Shown: positions 36,351-45,494 of the stretch, in pieces
Numbering within the stretch: position 1 is the first letter of the stretch
Layout: each line of letters opens with the position of its first letter
Assembly: GCA_902623215.1 (NCBI GenBank)
Contig: CACNSS010000002.1
Span: 80,284-144,283, forward strand
DNA length: 64,000 nucleotides
Reading direction: 5' to 3'
Source: an uncultured Pelagibacteraceae bacterium
GTDB lineage: Bacteria > Pseudomonadota > Alphaproteobacteria > Pelagibacterales > Pelagibacteraceae
Made by a program: the position numbers and the translations under genes
The notes under the pieces: model-generated
Told to the model about the DNA's origin: nothing
The model's database searches: none
What the model saw: the letters and a program-made list of their open reading frames with translations, nothing else

Positions 36351-37014
36351 GAGCTCTCTTCTTAAATTAAAAAAAATAAATCTTAAATACCAAACTGGTA
36401 AAGATAATATTAGCGTTTTGAAAGACATAAATTTGACCACAAAAAAAAAAGAGACTATTTCAATAGTAGGTGAAAGCGGTTCAGGAAAAACAAGTTTAAT
36501 CATGTTAATTGGTGGTTTAGAGCGTCCAACTTCAGGCAAGATATACTTTCTAGACAAAGAAATTACAAAATTGAGTGAAGACGAAGTATCAAAAATCAGA
36601 AAAAAAAATATTGGTATAATTTTTCAGTCTTTTTATCTAATCCCCAATTATACAGCCCTAGAAAATGTAACCTTAATTCTTGAATTGAATAAATTCAAAA
36701 ATCCTGAGAAAGAAGCAAAATCTCTTTTAGATAGATTTGGACTAAAACATCGACTAAACAATCTACCCAGCCAGTTATCTGGAGGAGAACAACAACGTGT
36801 CGCTATCGCTAGAGCTATTGCTATGAAGCCAGAGCTAATTCTAGCTGATGAACCTACAGGAAATTTAGATACAGAAAATTCCGAAATGATTTCTAAAATT
36901 TTATTTAGGTATGTCAAAGAGGAAAGTTCCTCGTTAATTATGGTAACACACGACCCAAAACTTGCCAACCGTGCAAGCAGAAAAATTAAAATTAAAGATG
37001 GAAAAATTAAATAA
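36349..37014 (+). CDS. ABC transporter ATP-binding protein, YbbA/LolD-like
   Basis: The ATG at 36349 overlaps the divergent tesA start, giving 221 residues. Walker A is GESGSGKTS, the signature is LSGGEQQRVAIARA and Walker B ILADEPTGNLD, followed by the H-loop VTHDPKLA. This is the MacB/LolD/YbbA class that works with FtsX-type permeases rather than canonical importers. The partner permease begins inside its 3' end (17-base overlap). Confidence 0.94.
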   Translation: MSSLLKLKKINLKYQTGKDNISVLKDINLTTKKKETISIVGESGSGKTSLIMLIGGLERPTSGKIYFLDKEITKLSEDEVSKIRKKNIGIIFQSFYLIPNYTALENVTLILELNKFKNPEKEAKSLLDRFGLKHRLNNLPSQLSGGEQQRVAIARAIAMKPELILADEPTGNLDTENSEMISKILFRYVKEESSSLIMVTHDPKLANRASRKIKIKDGKIK

Positions 37015-39535
37015 ATTTTATCAATACAAGTTTATCTTAATATATGCTCTGAGAGATTTAAAAAGGAACTATAAAAAAATCTTAAGTATAATCATCACCC
37101 TGTTCATAAGTCTTTTTATATTAAGTGCAATATTTACTATTGAGGATAGTTTGAAAAAAGAACTCAAAGAAAATGCCAAAGAGCTTTTAGGTGGAGACTT
37201 AGAAATTGATTATAATAGAAATCAGGGAAATATAGACTTATTAAATAAAGTTGAAGAGTTTACAATTATGTCAGAGATGGTTGAATTTAGTACAATGCTC
37301 TCAACAACAAATCGAAAGAAAAATAAATCTTTATTCACTAGAATAAAAACTGTTGATCAAAAATATCCTTTATATGGTGAGTTAACTTATGAACCTGCTG
37401 GTGCTTATGAAAGAATGCAAAATGAACCTTATACAATTTTAATTAATGAGAGTTTATCAAAAACCTTAAATATCAAGACAAATGAAATTGTAAAAATTCA
37501 AGATCAAGAATTTCTTGTTATTGGTAAGGTAAGATCTGTTCCAGATGTAAGTGGATTCGTGACTTTTGGAGATTGGGTTTTAACAGGTAAACAAACTTTG
37601 GATATCTTAAAACTTAATGGAATAGGAAATTTTTTAAATTACGAATACAAAGTAAAATTTAATAATAATGATGACCCAGAAATAATCATAAAAAAAATTG
37701 AAAGTATTTTTAAAGACGATCAAAAGGTAAAAATTAGATATCCAGAAAATGCAGCAAGTGGATTAAAAAGAGTAATTGGTAACTTTTCACAATTTTTATC
37801 CCTTGTCTCAATAAGTGCGATGCTAATTGCTGGTATTGGAATTGCTAATACTCTTCTGTCATTTATAAATCAAAATAATTTGTCTATAGCAGTAAGAAAG
37901 GCTTTAGGTTTCTATTCTGGTAATATTAAAAAACTTTATTATCTTCAATTAGTAATATTATTATTTATAATTACTATTTTGGCGTACCTCAGTAGTTTAC
38001 TAATTGTGCCATTAGCAGACAAATATTTGTCAAGTAGCTTTGGACTTAAGATAAATTTATTTTTTTCTTTTTTTAATTTTTTTAAAATATTTTTAATAGG
38101 TTTGTTAGTTTTGATAATTTTTTCGATTCCTACAATTAGTTCTATTGATCAAGTCAAAGCATCAAGTCTATTTAGAAATGTTTTCCAAAATTTACAATTT
38201 TATTATTCAAAGAAATTAATTTTTATGAGTATTTTCATGTTATCAATTTTGATTTTAATATTTACCTATAGATCAGAAAATCTTACTTATAGTCTTGGGT
38301 ATTTTGGGGCATTTTTTATTTGTTTGATTATATTTTTTCTACTCTCAAAATTAATCATATTTTTATTAAAAAAGTTTAGATTTAATTCGAGCACTACTTT
38401 AAAAGTATCTATTAAAAATATTACACAATCAAAAAGTATCACACCTATAACAATTATGTCTTTAGGCCTAGGTGTCACATTACTTTTGACTTTGGCATTA
38501 GTTGGAACTAATTTTAAAAGAGAAATAGCAAAGTCAATTCCCGACATCGCTCCTGATTATTTTTTTGTGGGTATTCAAAATGGAGAGCGTGGAAAGTTTG
38601 AACAAATAATTTTATCAATGGATTCTGATGCTAATGTTGAAATTGTGCCAATGGTTTCTTCAGGAATAGTAAGGATTAATGGTATAAATCCAAATACATA
38701 TATTACACCTGAAAATGATAGCTATTGGGTTATAGGTAGTGAACGGAGATCATCTTGGACAAAAGAAGTTCCTGACGATAATCTAATTATTGATGGTAAA
38801 TGGTGGGATTTGTCTAAACCAAACCAACTTCAGATATCATTAGACGCTAAGGTTGCAAAAGATTTTAATATTAAATTAGGGGATATATTTACGCTAAATA
38901 TCTATGGTAGAGAAGTTGATGGTGAAATAGTCAACTTTAGACAAGTTGATTATAGAGATCTTAATATAAATTTTGCAATGCTATTTAATCCTGACTTTGC
39001 AAAAAATATTCCTCACGAATATTTAGCGACCACAAAGTTCTATAATTTAAATAAATTTGATGAAACAAAAATGCTCGAAATTTTCCCTAGTTTATCAATG
39101 ATTAAAATTGCAGATTATTTAAATAAAGTCACAAATGTTTTAAATAAAGTTTTCATAGCAGTTATTGTAATTTCAACAGTCACCATTGTTATTGGCTTAA
39201 TAGTAATATCAAGTGCAATTATGGTTCAAGGAAAAGTAAGAGAATATCAAAATTTAGTTTTTAAAATTTTAGGGTTTTCAAGAAAAGAGATTATCTTTTC
39301 TTCATTAATTGAATTTATGATCATTTTTATATCAGTAATAATGATTGCAATTTTTTTTGCTGTAATTGGCTCCAAATTTATAATTGAAAATGTTTTTGAG
39401 TTATCTTGGAAGTTTAATCTTGAAGTCTTAATTTACCTTGGACTATCTATTGGTTTTGTAACTTTAGTAATGATATTATTAACTAACATCAAATATTTAA
39501 ATCCAAAGGTTTATCCACTTATAAGAAATCAATAG
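36998..39535 (+). CDS. FtsX-like ABC permease, YbbP-like
   Basis: An 845-residue permease with one N-terminal helix, a large periplasmic domain (about 50-260), three helices, then a second helical block, a second periplasmic region and three C-terminal helices, the double-FtsX layout of YbbP. The start at 36998 is chosen because an upstream in-frame ATG at 36962 lies deeper in the ATPase gene. The ybbA-ybbP-tesA association suggests a role in moving lipids or lipoprotein-like hydrophobic compounds in the envelope. Confidence 0.92.
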   Translation: MEKLNKFYQYKFILIYALRDLKRNYKKILSIIITLFISLFILSAIFTIEDSLKKELKENAKELLGGDLEIDYNRNQGNIDLLNKVEEFTIMSEMVEFSTMLSTTNRKKNKSLFTRIKTVDQKYPLYGELTYEPAGAYERMQNEPYTILINESLSKTLNIKTNEIVKIQDQEFLVIGKVRSVPDVSGFVTFGDWVLTGKQTLDILKLNGIGNFLNYEYKVKFNNNDDPEIIIKKIESIFKDDQKVKIRYPENAASGLKRVIGNFSQFLSLVSISAMLIAGIGIANTLLSFINQNNLSIAVRKALGFYSGNIKKLYYLQLVILLFIITILAYLSSLLIVPLADKYLSSSFGLKINLFFSFFNFFKIFLIGLLVLIIFSIPTISSIDQVKASSLFRNVFQNLQFYYSKKLIFMSIFMLSILILIFTYRSENLTYSLGYFGAFFICLIIFFLLSKLIIFLLKKFRFNSSTTLKVSIKNITQSKSITPITIMSLGLGVTLLLTLALVGTNFKREIAKSIPDIAPDYFFVGIQNGERGKFEQIILSMDSDANVEIVPMVSSGIVRINGINPNTYITPENDSYWVIGSERRSSWTKEVPDDNLIIDGKWWDLSKPNQLQISLDAKVAKDFNIKLGDIFTLNIYGREVDGEIVNFRQVDYRDLNINFAMLFNPDFAKNIPHEYLATTKFYNLNKFDETKMLEIFPSLSMIKIADYLNKVTNVLNKVFIAVIVISTVTIVIGLIVISSAIMVQGKVREYQNLVFKILGFSRKEIIFSSLIEFMIIFISVIMIAIFFAVIGSKFIIENVFELSWKFNLEVLIYLGLSIGFVTLVMILLTNIKYLNPKVYPLIRNQ

Positions 39536-39559
39536 TCATTTAAAACTATTGAATTTTTT
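39530..39559. terminator. Shared bidirectional terminator
   Basis: CAATAGT (39530-39536) and ACTATTG (39545-39551) form a seven-pair stem around eight bases. On the plus strand AATTTTTT follows; on the minus strand ATTTCTT follows. Both the ybbP stop (TAG 39533-39535) and the opposite gene's stop (39546-39548) lie inside the stem. Confidence 0.7.
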
Positions 39560-40613
39560 GCATTAGCCACAAACTATCTCCTGCTAAAAAATAAATTTTA
39601 CCATTTTCTGGATGTACTTGTATATCTCTTAATCTTCCAATTTTTTTTTGAAAAATAATATCTTCTTTTACATTTGATAAATCTTTAAATATCAGTTTTC
39701 TTAGAGATTGATCTTTCAATGATGTTATAAGTGCATGACCATTCCATTCACTAAATTCCTTACCTTTGTAAATTGTGATGGCACTTGTGGCAATTGAGGG
39801 TATCCAATAATGAATTGCTTTTGTGAAGCCTGGCTTCCATTTAGGTCCAATTGGAATACCAGAGTAATTTGTCCCTCCCCATCCTAAAATTTTCCAACCA
39901 TAATTTTCACCTTCTTTAGCCTCACCAAACCAATCTCCACCCTTTGCTCCGTGATTACTCATATAAATTTTTCCGTCAAATGGAGATAAAGTTAAACCTT
40001 GTGGATTTCTAATACCGATTTGATATATTTCTGGAAGCCAGTTGGATTTCCCTTTAAATCTAGGATTGTCTCGTGGAATACTGCCATCTAGATTTATTCT
40101 GATAATACTTCCTGGATGTTTTGTTGGATCTTGCGCAATCATACCCTCACCTCTTTCACCAGCAGATGCAAAAAGATAGTCATCTTTAATCGCTAATCTT
40201 GATCCAAAATGATAACCAGAATTAATAGGAGGATTTGCTTGGAAAATATTTTCAAATTTTAATTCTTTTTCGGCAAATTTTGTTTTTGCAATTGAGGTGC
40301 TGGTTTTACCATTACCTCTATTTTCTGTGTAAGATACATAAATAAAATTATCTTTAAAAAGAATATCTAGTATTCCACCTTGACCATGTTCTAAAAAGTT
40401 AAGATTGTGCTTTATTTCAGAAATTTGTTTTGAAATAATGTTTACAACTTTTATTTTTCCACTTTTTTCAGTTATAATTAGCTCTTCATTATTAATAAAT
40501 GATGAGCCCCAAGGACCGTTTAAATCCACAATTTTTTCTAAATTAAAATTTTTTGCAACTGAGAGGTTTGTTAAGAGTAAGAATAAAGATACTGAGAAAA
40601 TAAACTTTTTCAC
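39546..40613 (-). CDS. PQQ-dependent soluble aldose/sugar dehydrogenase (YliI-like)
   Basis: A periplasmic six-bladed propeller: signal peptide after a GTG start at 40613 (VKKFIFSVSLFLLLTNLSVA), then LNGPWGSSF, NSGYHFGSRLAI, GERGEGMIAQDPTKHPGSI, YQIGIRNPQGL and GKIYMSNHGAKGGD, all typical of soluble aldose sugar dehydrogenases. The GTG is one base after the SDR stop, a better start than the ATG at 40643 inside that gene. It has 355 residues. Requires PQQ, whose synthesis genes are not in the window. Confidence 0.9.
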   Translation of the reverse strand: MKKFIFSVSLFLLLTNLSVAKNFNLEKIVDLNGPWGSSFINNEELIITEKSGKIKVVNIISKQISEIKHNLNFLEHGQGGILDILFKDNFIYVSYTENRGNGKTSTSIAKTKFAEKELKFENIFQANPPINSGYHFGSRLAIKDDYLFASAGERGEGMIAQDPTKHPGSIIRINLDGSIPRDNPRFKGKSNWLPEIYQIGIRNPQGLTLSPFDGKIYMSNHGAKGGDWFGEAKEGENYGWKILGWGGTNYSGIPIGPKWKPGFTKAIHYWIPSIATSAITIYKGKEFSEWNGHALITSLKDQSLRKLIFKDLSNVKEDIIFQKKIGRLRDIQVHPENGKIYFLAGDSLWLMQKIQ

Positions 40614-40614
40614 T

Positions 40615-41325
40615 TTACGAGAGCTTTGATCTTCCACCATCAACTGCTATAATTTGACCTGTCACCCATGAGCTATCATCTGTAATAAGAAATTTGGCTA
40701 AAGAGGCTGAGTCTTTTCCCTCACCCAATCTCTTTAATGGATGAGCTTTTGCAATTCCATCTGCTAAGGCCTTATTTTTTAACATTGGTTCAGCGATTTT
40801 AGAATTGGTTAAACTTGGTGCAATACAGTTTACTCTTATGTTTGGTGCAAATTCTGCAGCCAAAGAAACTGTTAAACCCTCAACGGCAGCTTTTGTAGAT
40901 GCAATTATTGCATGATTTGTAAAACCTCTTTGAGCAGCAACTGTAGAAAATAAAACGACCGAACCTTTATTTTTTTTCAAAATATCCTGATATCCCTTTA
41001 TAACCTCGACTGCAGAGTATAAATTTAATTTCATACACTTATTAAAATCTTGCTCATTCACGACTCTTAAAGGTTTCAGATCAATTGAACCCACACAATA
41101 AGCAATACCTTTTACATCAGAAATATCACTTTTAACCTTATCCACAAATCCATCTTGCAAAACATCAGCTATTGTAAATGTACAACCTAATTTTTCAGAA
41201 ATATTTTTAGTTTCATTTTCATTTCTACCAACTAAATGAACCGAATTCCCTGAATTTACTAATTGTTCAGCCAAACTAGAACCGATGGATCCTGTCGCAC
41301 CAAAAATAAGATATTTTTCTGACAT
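40615..41325 (-). CDS. Short-chain dehydrogenase/reductase with altered active site
   Basis: The 236-residue protein has a clear NAD(P) motif (FGATGSIGSSLAE, 8-20), VVLFSTVA with the active-site serine at about 127, VNCIAPSLT and the C-terminal VTGQIIAVDGGRS. The YxxxK catalytic pair is broken: K145 is present but position 141 is isoleucine (AIIASTK). It may reduce poorly, use another residue, or act as a binding protein. It precedes and is coupled to the sugar dehydrogenase, and is divergent from the photolyase gene (27 bases). Confidence 0.9.
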   Translation of the reverse strand: MSEKYLIFGATGSIGSSLAEQLVNSGNSVHLVGRNENETKNISEKLGCTFTIADVLQDGFVDKVKSDISDVKGIAYCVGSIDLKPLRVVNEQDFNKCMKLNLYSAVEVIKGYQDILKKNKGSVVLFSTVAAQRGFTNHAIIASTKAAVEGLTVSLAAEFAPNIRVNCIAPSLTNSKIAEPMLKNKALADGIAKAHPLKRLGEGKDSASLAKFLITDDSSWVTGQIIAVDGGRSKLS

Positions 41326-41352
41326 AAAAATTTTTATTAGTTATATTTAAAT

Positions 41353-42843
41353 ATGAAGTTATTTTTTATACTTGGCAATCAATTATTTCCACCAAAATAC
41401 TTGGACCGCTTCAAAAAAGACCACCTATTTTTTATGGCAGAAGATTACCAATTATGCACTTATGAAAAACATCATAAAAATAAAATCCTTCTTTTCTTAT
41501 CATCAATGCGTTCACATGCGGAGTCTCTTAAAAAGGATAAGTTCAAATTAGAATATTTGAGAATTGAAGATAAAGAATTTAAAGATGACTATTTAAAAAA
41601 ATTAAAGAAATTAATTGATTCAAAAAAAATAAAAGAAATTTCGAGTTTTGAAATTGAGGATAAATTTTTTGAGAAAAAAATTGTTCAATTCACAAAAAAA
41701 GAAAAAATTAAATGGAATATTGTGCAAACTCCTATGTTTTTAAATTCGAGAGATGAATTTAAACAATATTTATCAAAATCAAAAAAACCTTTTATGGCAA
41801 CTTTTTATAAAGAAGTTAGAAAAAAATCCGGCATATTAATGGGTTCAGATGGGAATCCCATAGGAGGTAAATGGAGTTTTGATGAAGATAATAGAAATAA
41901 GTTACCAAAAAATATCTCTATTCCAAAATTCACAAAAATTAATGAGACTAACCATACTAAAAAATTAAAACCTATTATTGAAAAACTATTCAAAGATCAT
42001 CCAGGAACAACCAAAAACTTTTGGCTTGCTACAGAATTTAATGATGTGGTCAAATTATTAAATTTTTTTATTAAAGAGAAATCTAATTTATTTGGTGATT
42101 ATGAGGACGCTGTTGATCAAAAAGATAATATTTTATTTCACAGTGCTTTAAGTCCTTACATTAACCTAGGATTAATAACGCCTGAATTTATTATAAAAAA
42201 AGTTTTAGATTTCCATAAGAGTAAAAAAATCAAATTAAATTCTTTAGAAGGTTATGTGCGTCAGGTCATAGGATGGAGAGAATTTATGAGAGGAATTTAT
42301 CAAAGTTATTCAAACGAAATGGAAACTAGAAATTTTTTCAAACAAAATCGTAAAATGAAAAAATCATGGTATGAAGGTACGACTGGTTTACCGCCACTAG
42401 ATTATGCAATCAAAAATGCTTTAAATCATGGATGGTCTCATCACATTGAAAGATTGATGATTTTATCTAACATCATGAATCTTTGTGAAATAAAACCTAC
42501 CATTGTTTATAAATGGTTTATGGAAATGTTTGTAGACTCCTCAGATTGGGTAATGGTGCCTAATGTTTATGGTATGGGATTATTTAGTGACGGAGGAATA
42601 TTTGCTACAAAACCATATATATGTGGCTCGAGTTACTTTATGAAAATGATGGATTTTAAAAAAGGCGATTGGTGCAACATAATGGATGGGTTGTATTGGA
42701 GATTCATTGATAGAAATAGAAAATTTTTTTTGAAAAATCCAAGATTATCTATGATGGTTAGAATTTTTGATAAAATGAAAAGTGATAGAAAAAAATTAAT
42801 TCTTCCTGCTGCAGAAAAATTTATCAAACAAAATACACTTTAG
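41353..42843 (+). CDS. Cryptochrome/photolyase-related flavoprotein (DPRP family)
   Basis: A 496-residue protein of the prokaryotic deoxyribodipyrimidine-photolyase-related family. The N-terminal Rossmann part is FFILGNQLF...; the FAD domain has YVRQVIGWREFMRGIY, HGWSHHIERLMILSN, FVDSSDWVMVPNVYGMG and WCNIMDGLYWRF. Classical members (6-4 photolyases, CryB) bind [4Fe-4S] through four cysteines. Only C378, C424 and C441 are found in this part, and the CxxC segment before the last cysteine is shortened. It probably repairs UV lesions or senses light. Followed by a DUF2256 gene. Confidence 0.88.
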   Translation: MKLFFILGNQLFPPKYLDRFKKDHLFFMAEDYQLCTYEKHHKNKILLFLSSMRSHAESLKKDKFKLEYLRIEDKEFKDDYLKKLKKLIDSKKIKEISSFEIEDKFFEKKIVQFTKKEKIKWNIVQTPMFLNSRDEFKQYLSKSKKPFMATFYKEVRKKSGILMGSDGNPIGGKWSFDEDNRNKLPKNISIPKFTKINETNHTKKLKPIIEKLFKDHPGTTKNFWLATEFNDVVKLLNFFIKEKSNLFGDYEDAVDQKDNILFHSALSPYINLGLITPEFIIKKVLDFHKSKKIKLNSLEGYVRQVIGWREFMRGIYQSYSNEMETRNFFKQNRKMKKSWYEGTTGLPPLDYAIKNALNHGWSHHIERLMILSNIMNLCEIKPTIVYKWFMEMFVDSSDWVMVPNVYGMGLFSDGGIFATKPYICGSSYFMKMMDFKKGDWCNIMDGLYWRFIDRNRKFFLKNPRLSMMVRIFDKMKSDRKKLILPAAEKFIKQNTL

Positions 42844-42974
42844 TGAAAAAAGAAAATCTTCCATCTAAAATCTGCATTGTTTGTAAAAAACCTTTTATTT
42901 GGCGAAGAAAATGGAAGCTAAACTGGGAAAGAGTTAAGTATTGTTCAAAAAGATGTTCTGGTAAAAAAATATGA
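42843..42974 (+). CDS. DUF2256 zinc-ribbon microprotein (43 residues)
   Basis: A GTG start overlapping the last base of the photolyase stop opens a 43-codon frame. It has two cysteine pairs (CIVC at 11-14 and CSKRC at 34-38) and the DUF2256 signature PFIWRRKW and WERVKYCSKRC. DUF2256 proteins are tiny putative metal-binding proteins frequently encoded beside DPRP-type photolyases. Its stop overlaps the next ATG (ATGA), so all three genes are coupled. Confidence 0.88.
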   Translation: MKKENLPSKICIVCKKPFIWRRKWKLNWERVKYCSKRCSGKKI

Positions 42975-43498
42975 ACTTGGAAAAATACAAATGGAAAAGT
43001 AGAATTTTACTTGTTTCTACACCAAATTATAAGGATAAAATTTATCTAGATGTCAAAAAAATATATCAAGCTAAAATAAAAGATTTTCATAAAAGATATG
43101 TAAAATTAATTTGCAAAATTAATATAAAGGAAAAATCATCGATAAATCTAATTGGTTTTGATGGCAAATCTAAAAAGAAGATGAATAACGTTAATCATAA
43201 AACAATTTTTAAAGTTATAGACAAAATGCCTTTAAGTAAAAAATTTAAACCTATAAATTTATCGCTATATTCAGATTATAATCCTAAAACTACTACTCAT
43301 GGGTTAGGATTTAAAAACAAGGAAAAGGCTCTTTACACAATTAGAACTATTAAAAATCGTTCAATTAAGTATCAGGTAAATGTTATCGCAACCATGCTGG
43401 GTAGAGCAAAGAACCATCCTAACAAAACTAGGGATATGGATGATGCTATAAAAATATTTGGTGATTGGATGAAAAAGTATAAAAGTAAAAAAAAATGA
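42971..43498 (+). CDS. Unknown protein coupled to the photolyase
   Basis: A 175-residue lysine-rich protein. The N-terminal part (YKWKSRILLVSTPNY, later KDFHKRYVKLI) loosely recalls DUF4174 proteins. The C-terminal half (SDYNPKTTTHGLGFKNKEKALYTI, then VIATMLGRAKNHPNKTRDM) looks like a separate conserved helical module with a G-x-G-F/Y-K motif. I cannot name a function. It overlaps DUF2256 by four bases and the next gene by four bases. Confidence 0.75.
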   Translation: MNLEKYKWKSRILLVSTPNYKDKIYLDVKKIYQAKIKDFHKRYVKLICKINIKEKSSINLIGFDGKSKKKMNNVNHKTIFKVIDKMPLSKKFKPINLSLYSDYNPKTTTHGLGFKNKEKALYTIRTIKNRSIKYQVNVIATMLGRAKNHPNKTRDMDDAIKIFGDWMKKYKSKKK

Positions 43499-44937
43499 AA
43501 ATTAAAATTATTAATTATTTAAATAAAATGGTAGTTTTGTTTTTTCTATTAATTCCAAATAATCTGAATGCTGATTTTTTTGAGGATATAACAAGTCAAA
43601 TTGATGAGAATCCTAAAAGACTTAGTTATGGAGTTTCCGTCACTGATGTAAATCAAGATGGAAATTTTGATTTTATAGTTACTGGATTTGGTTATCTGAA
43701 TTTAGCTTTATCATACGAGAATGGAAAACTGATTAATATTGTAGATCAAAAAAAATTTTCGGATGAATTTAGAAGAACAATTGGTGTCGCTGCATGTGAT
43801 GTGGATAAAGATGGATATGAGGAAATATATTTTCTCAACACTGATACGTATAGTGGAACAAAAAAATATTCAGATAGACTGATAGATTTAGAGAAGGGTA
43901 ATTTTATTGATTTATTTGAAATTGAGAAAAATCAAAAAGATCTTAATTTAACTGCTGGAAGGTCAGTTGTTTGTGTTGATAGAAAAGGAGATGGCAATTA
44001 TGGTGTATATGTTGCTAACTACGGAGGACCCACAAGATACTACGAATATAATGATGACATAATAGTCGATAAATCTGTTCAATTGAACCTGGCGAAAGTT
44101 ACAGGTGGACGTGCTGTCGTGGCTGGACACATCATTTCTGACAAAATTGATATATTTGCAGCCAATGAGAGAGGAGCAAATTTTTTATACAAAAATGAAG
44201 AGGGTAAATTTTTAGATGTCGCATATGAATATAGAGTTCAAGATGTCCTTCAAAATGGAAGAGGTACAGCTTTGTCAGATATTTATTACCGAGGAAGACT
44301 TGATATTTTAAATGGAAATTGGGGAGGATTTCACAGAGCATATGTGCTTAAAAATGATATTTTTGAGGATATAGCAATGCCACCTTTTGATGAGCCGTCA
44401 AGAATAAGAACTGTTATTTCAGCTGATTTAGATAATGATGGTTACGACGAAATATTCTTGAATAATATTGGTGAACCCAACAAACTTTTTAGAATTTTAG
44501 AGAATGGTTTGGTAAAACAAATACCTCTCGGCATTGGTTTAGAACCAGATGGATATGGAACTGGAGCAGCAGTTGCTGATATAGATAACGACGGCATATT
44601 AGAATTATTAGTTTCCCACGGAGAAAGCAGAGATCAGCCATTGTCTTTGTATAAAGCAAAGGTGAATCCTCAACACAAATATTTAAGGATTAAACCGCTA
44701 AATAAATATGGGGCACCCGCAAGAGGAGCAACAGTAACATTGATTTCAAATTTAAGAAAACATTCAAAAACAATTGACTCTGGTTCAGGGTATCTATGCC
44801 AAATGGAACCAGTAGCTCATTATGGTATTAGAAAAAATGAAAAGAATATAAAAATAGAGGTTAGATGGACAAATGGAAAAACTAAAATAATCTCGGTAAA
44901 AAATCTAAACCAAACAATTACTTTAAAACAAAAATAA
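43495..44937 (+). CDS. Secreted FG-GAP/VCBS-repeat protein with ASPIC/UnbV C-terminus
   Basis: A 480-residue exported protein (signal peptide in the first ~27 residues, ending NLNA). It has at least five calcium-loop repeats: DVNQDGNFD, DVDKDGYEE, DRKGDGNYG, DLDNDGYDE and DIDNDGILE, consistent with a seven-bladed propeller. It ends with the ASPIC/UnbV domain (YLRIKPLNKYGAPARGATVTL, IEVRWTNG). Such proteins are often surface or periplasmic adhesion-like proteins. Its stop abuts the convergent fasciclin gene. Confidence 0.9.
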   Translation: MKIKIINYLNKMVVLFFLLIPNNLNADFFEDITSQIDENPKRLSYGVSVTDVNQDGNFDFIVTGFGYLNLALSYENGKLINIVDQKKFSDEFRRTIGVAACDVDKDGYEEIYFLNTDTYSGTKKYSDRLIDLEKGNFIDLFEIEKNQKDLNLTAGRSVVCVDRKGDGNYGVYVANYGGPTRYYEYNDDIIVDKSVQLNLAKVTGGRAVVAGHIISDKIDIFAANERGANFLYKNEEGKFLDVAYEYRVQDVLQNGRGTALSDIYYRGRLDILNGNWGGFHRAYVLKNDIFEDIAMPPFDEPSRIRTVISADLDNDGYDEIFLNNIGEPNKLFRILENGLVKQIPLGIGLEPDGYGTGAAVADIDNDGILELLVSHGESRDQPLSLYKAKVNPQHKYLRIKPLNKYGAPARGATVTLISNLRKHSKTIDSGSGYLCQMEPVAHYGIRKNEKNIKIEVRWTNGKTKIISVKNLNQTITLKQK

Positions 44938-45411
44938 CTAGTTTAAGGGCTGAAGAACTCTATTTATAAAATGGATTATACCATTAGAAGTTTCAACATC
45001 AGCAGTTACAACTTCAGCTTCATTTATATAAACTATACCATTAACTTTTTTTATAGTTATTTCCTCACCATTAATTGCTTTGAGTTTAATTTCACCTGCA
45101 ACTTCTGAAGAAGGAATTTTTTTTGAAAAAACATGTCGTCCTAAAATATTTACAAGTTTATCTTTGTTTTCCTCTCTCAGCAGACCATAATAAGTTTGTG
45201 CACTGATTGCTGCAAATGCGTCGTCTAAAGGTGCAAAAACAGTAAATGGTCCTTCACCTTTTAAATTCTCACTTAATCCTGATTTCATTAAGGTTTCATT
45301 TAATTTTGTAAATTTACCGGTTTCATTTAATTTATCAATTACATTTCCAAATGTTATCGATGGGATAATCATCATGGTAAGTGCTAAAAATATTATGTGT
45401 AATTTTTTCAT
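44938..45411 (-). CDS. Secreted fasciclin-domain protein
   Basis: A 157-residue protein with a signal peptide (residues 1-22) and one fasciclin (FAS1) domain. FTVFAPLDDAFAAI (H1 box) and NGIIHFINRVLQP (H2 box) are clear. FAS1 domains mediate adhesion or binding at the cell surface. It lies convergent to the FG-GAP protein and divergent to the cysteine-rich protein, so three secreted proteins are adjacent. Confidence 0.93.
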   Translation of the reverse strand: MKKLHIIFLALTMMIIPSITFGNVIDKLNETGKFTKLNETLMKSGLSENLKGEGPFTVFAPLDDAFAAISAQTYYGLLREENKDKLVNILGRHVFSKKIPSSEVAGEIKLKAINGEEITIKKVNGIVYINEAEVVTADVETSNGIIHFINRVLQPLN

Positions 45412-45494
45412 TGGACTTTAATAACTTTAAATTTATAATTTGAAAGTAAATTAAGTGCGACAAATAATAAAAATTTTTTAAATTAATTAAATTT

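Noticed and set aside
35730..36557. Long version of the esterase starting at 36557
   Set aside because: The first 69 residues are antisense to the ABC ATPase gene and have no family match; the signal peptide and GDSL block begin at 36350.
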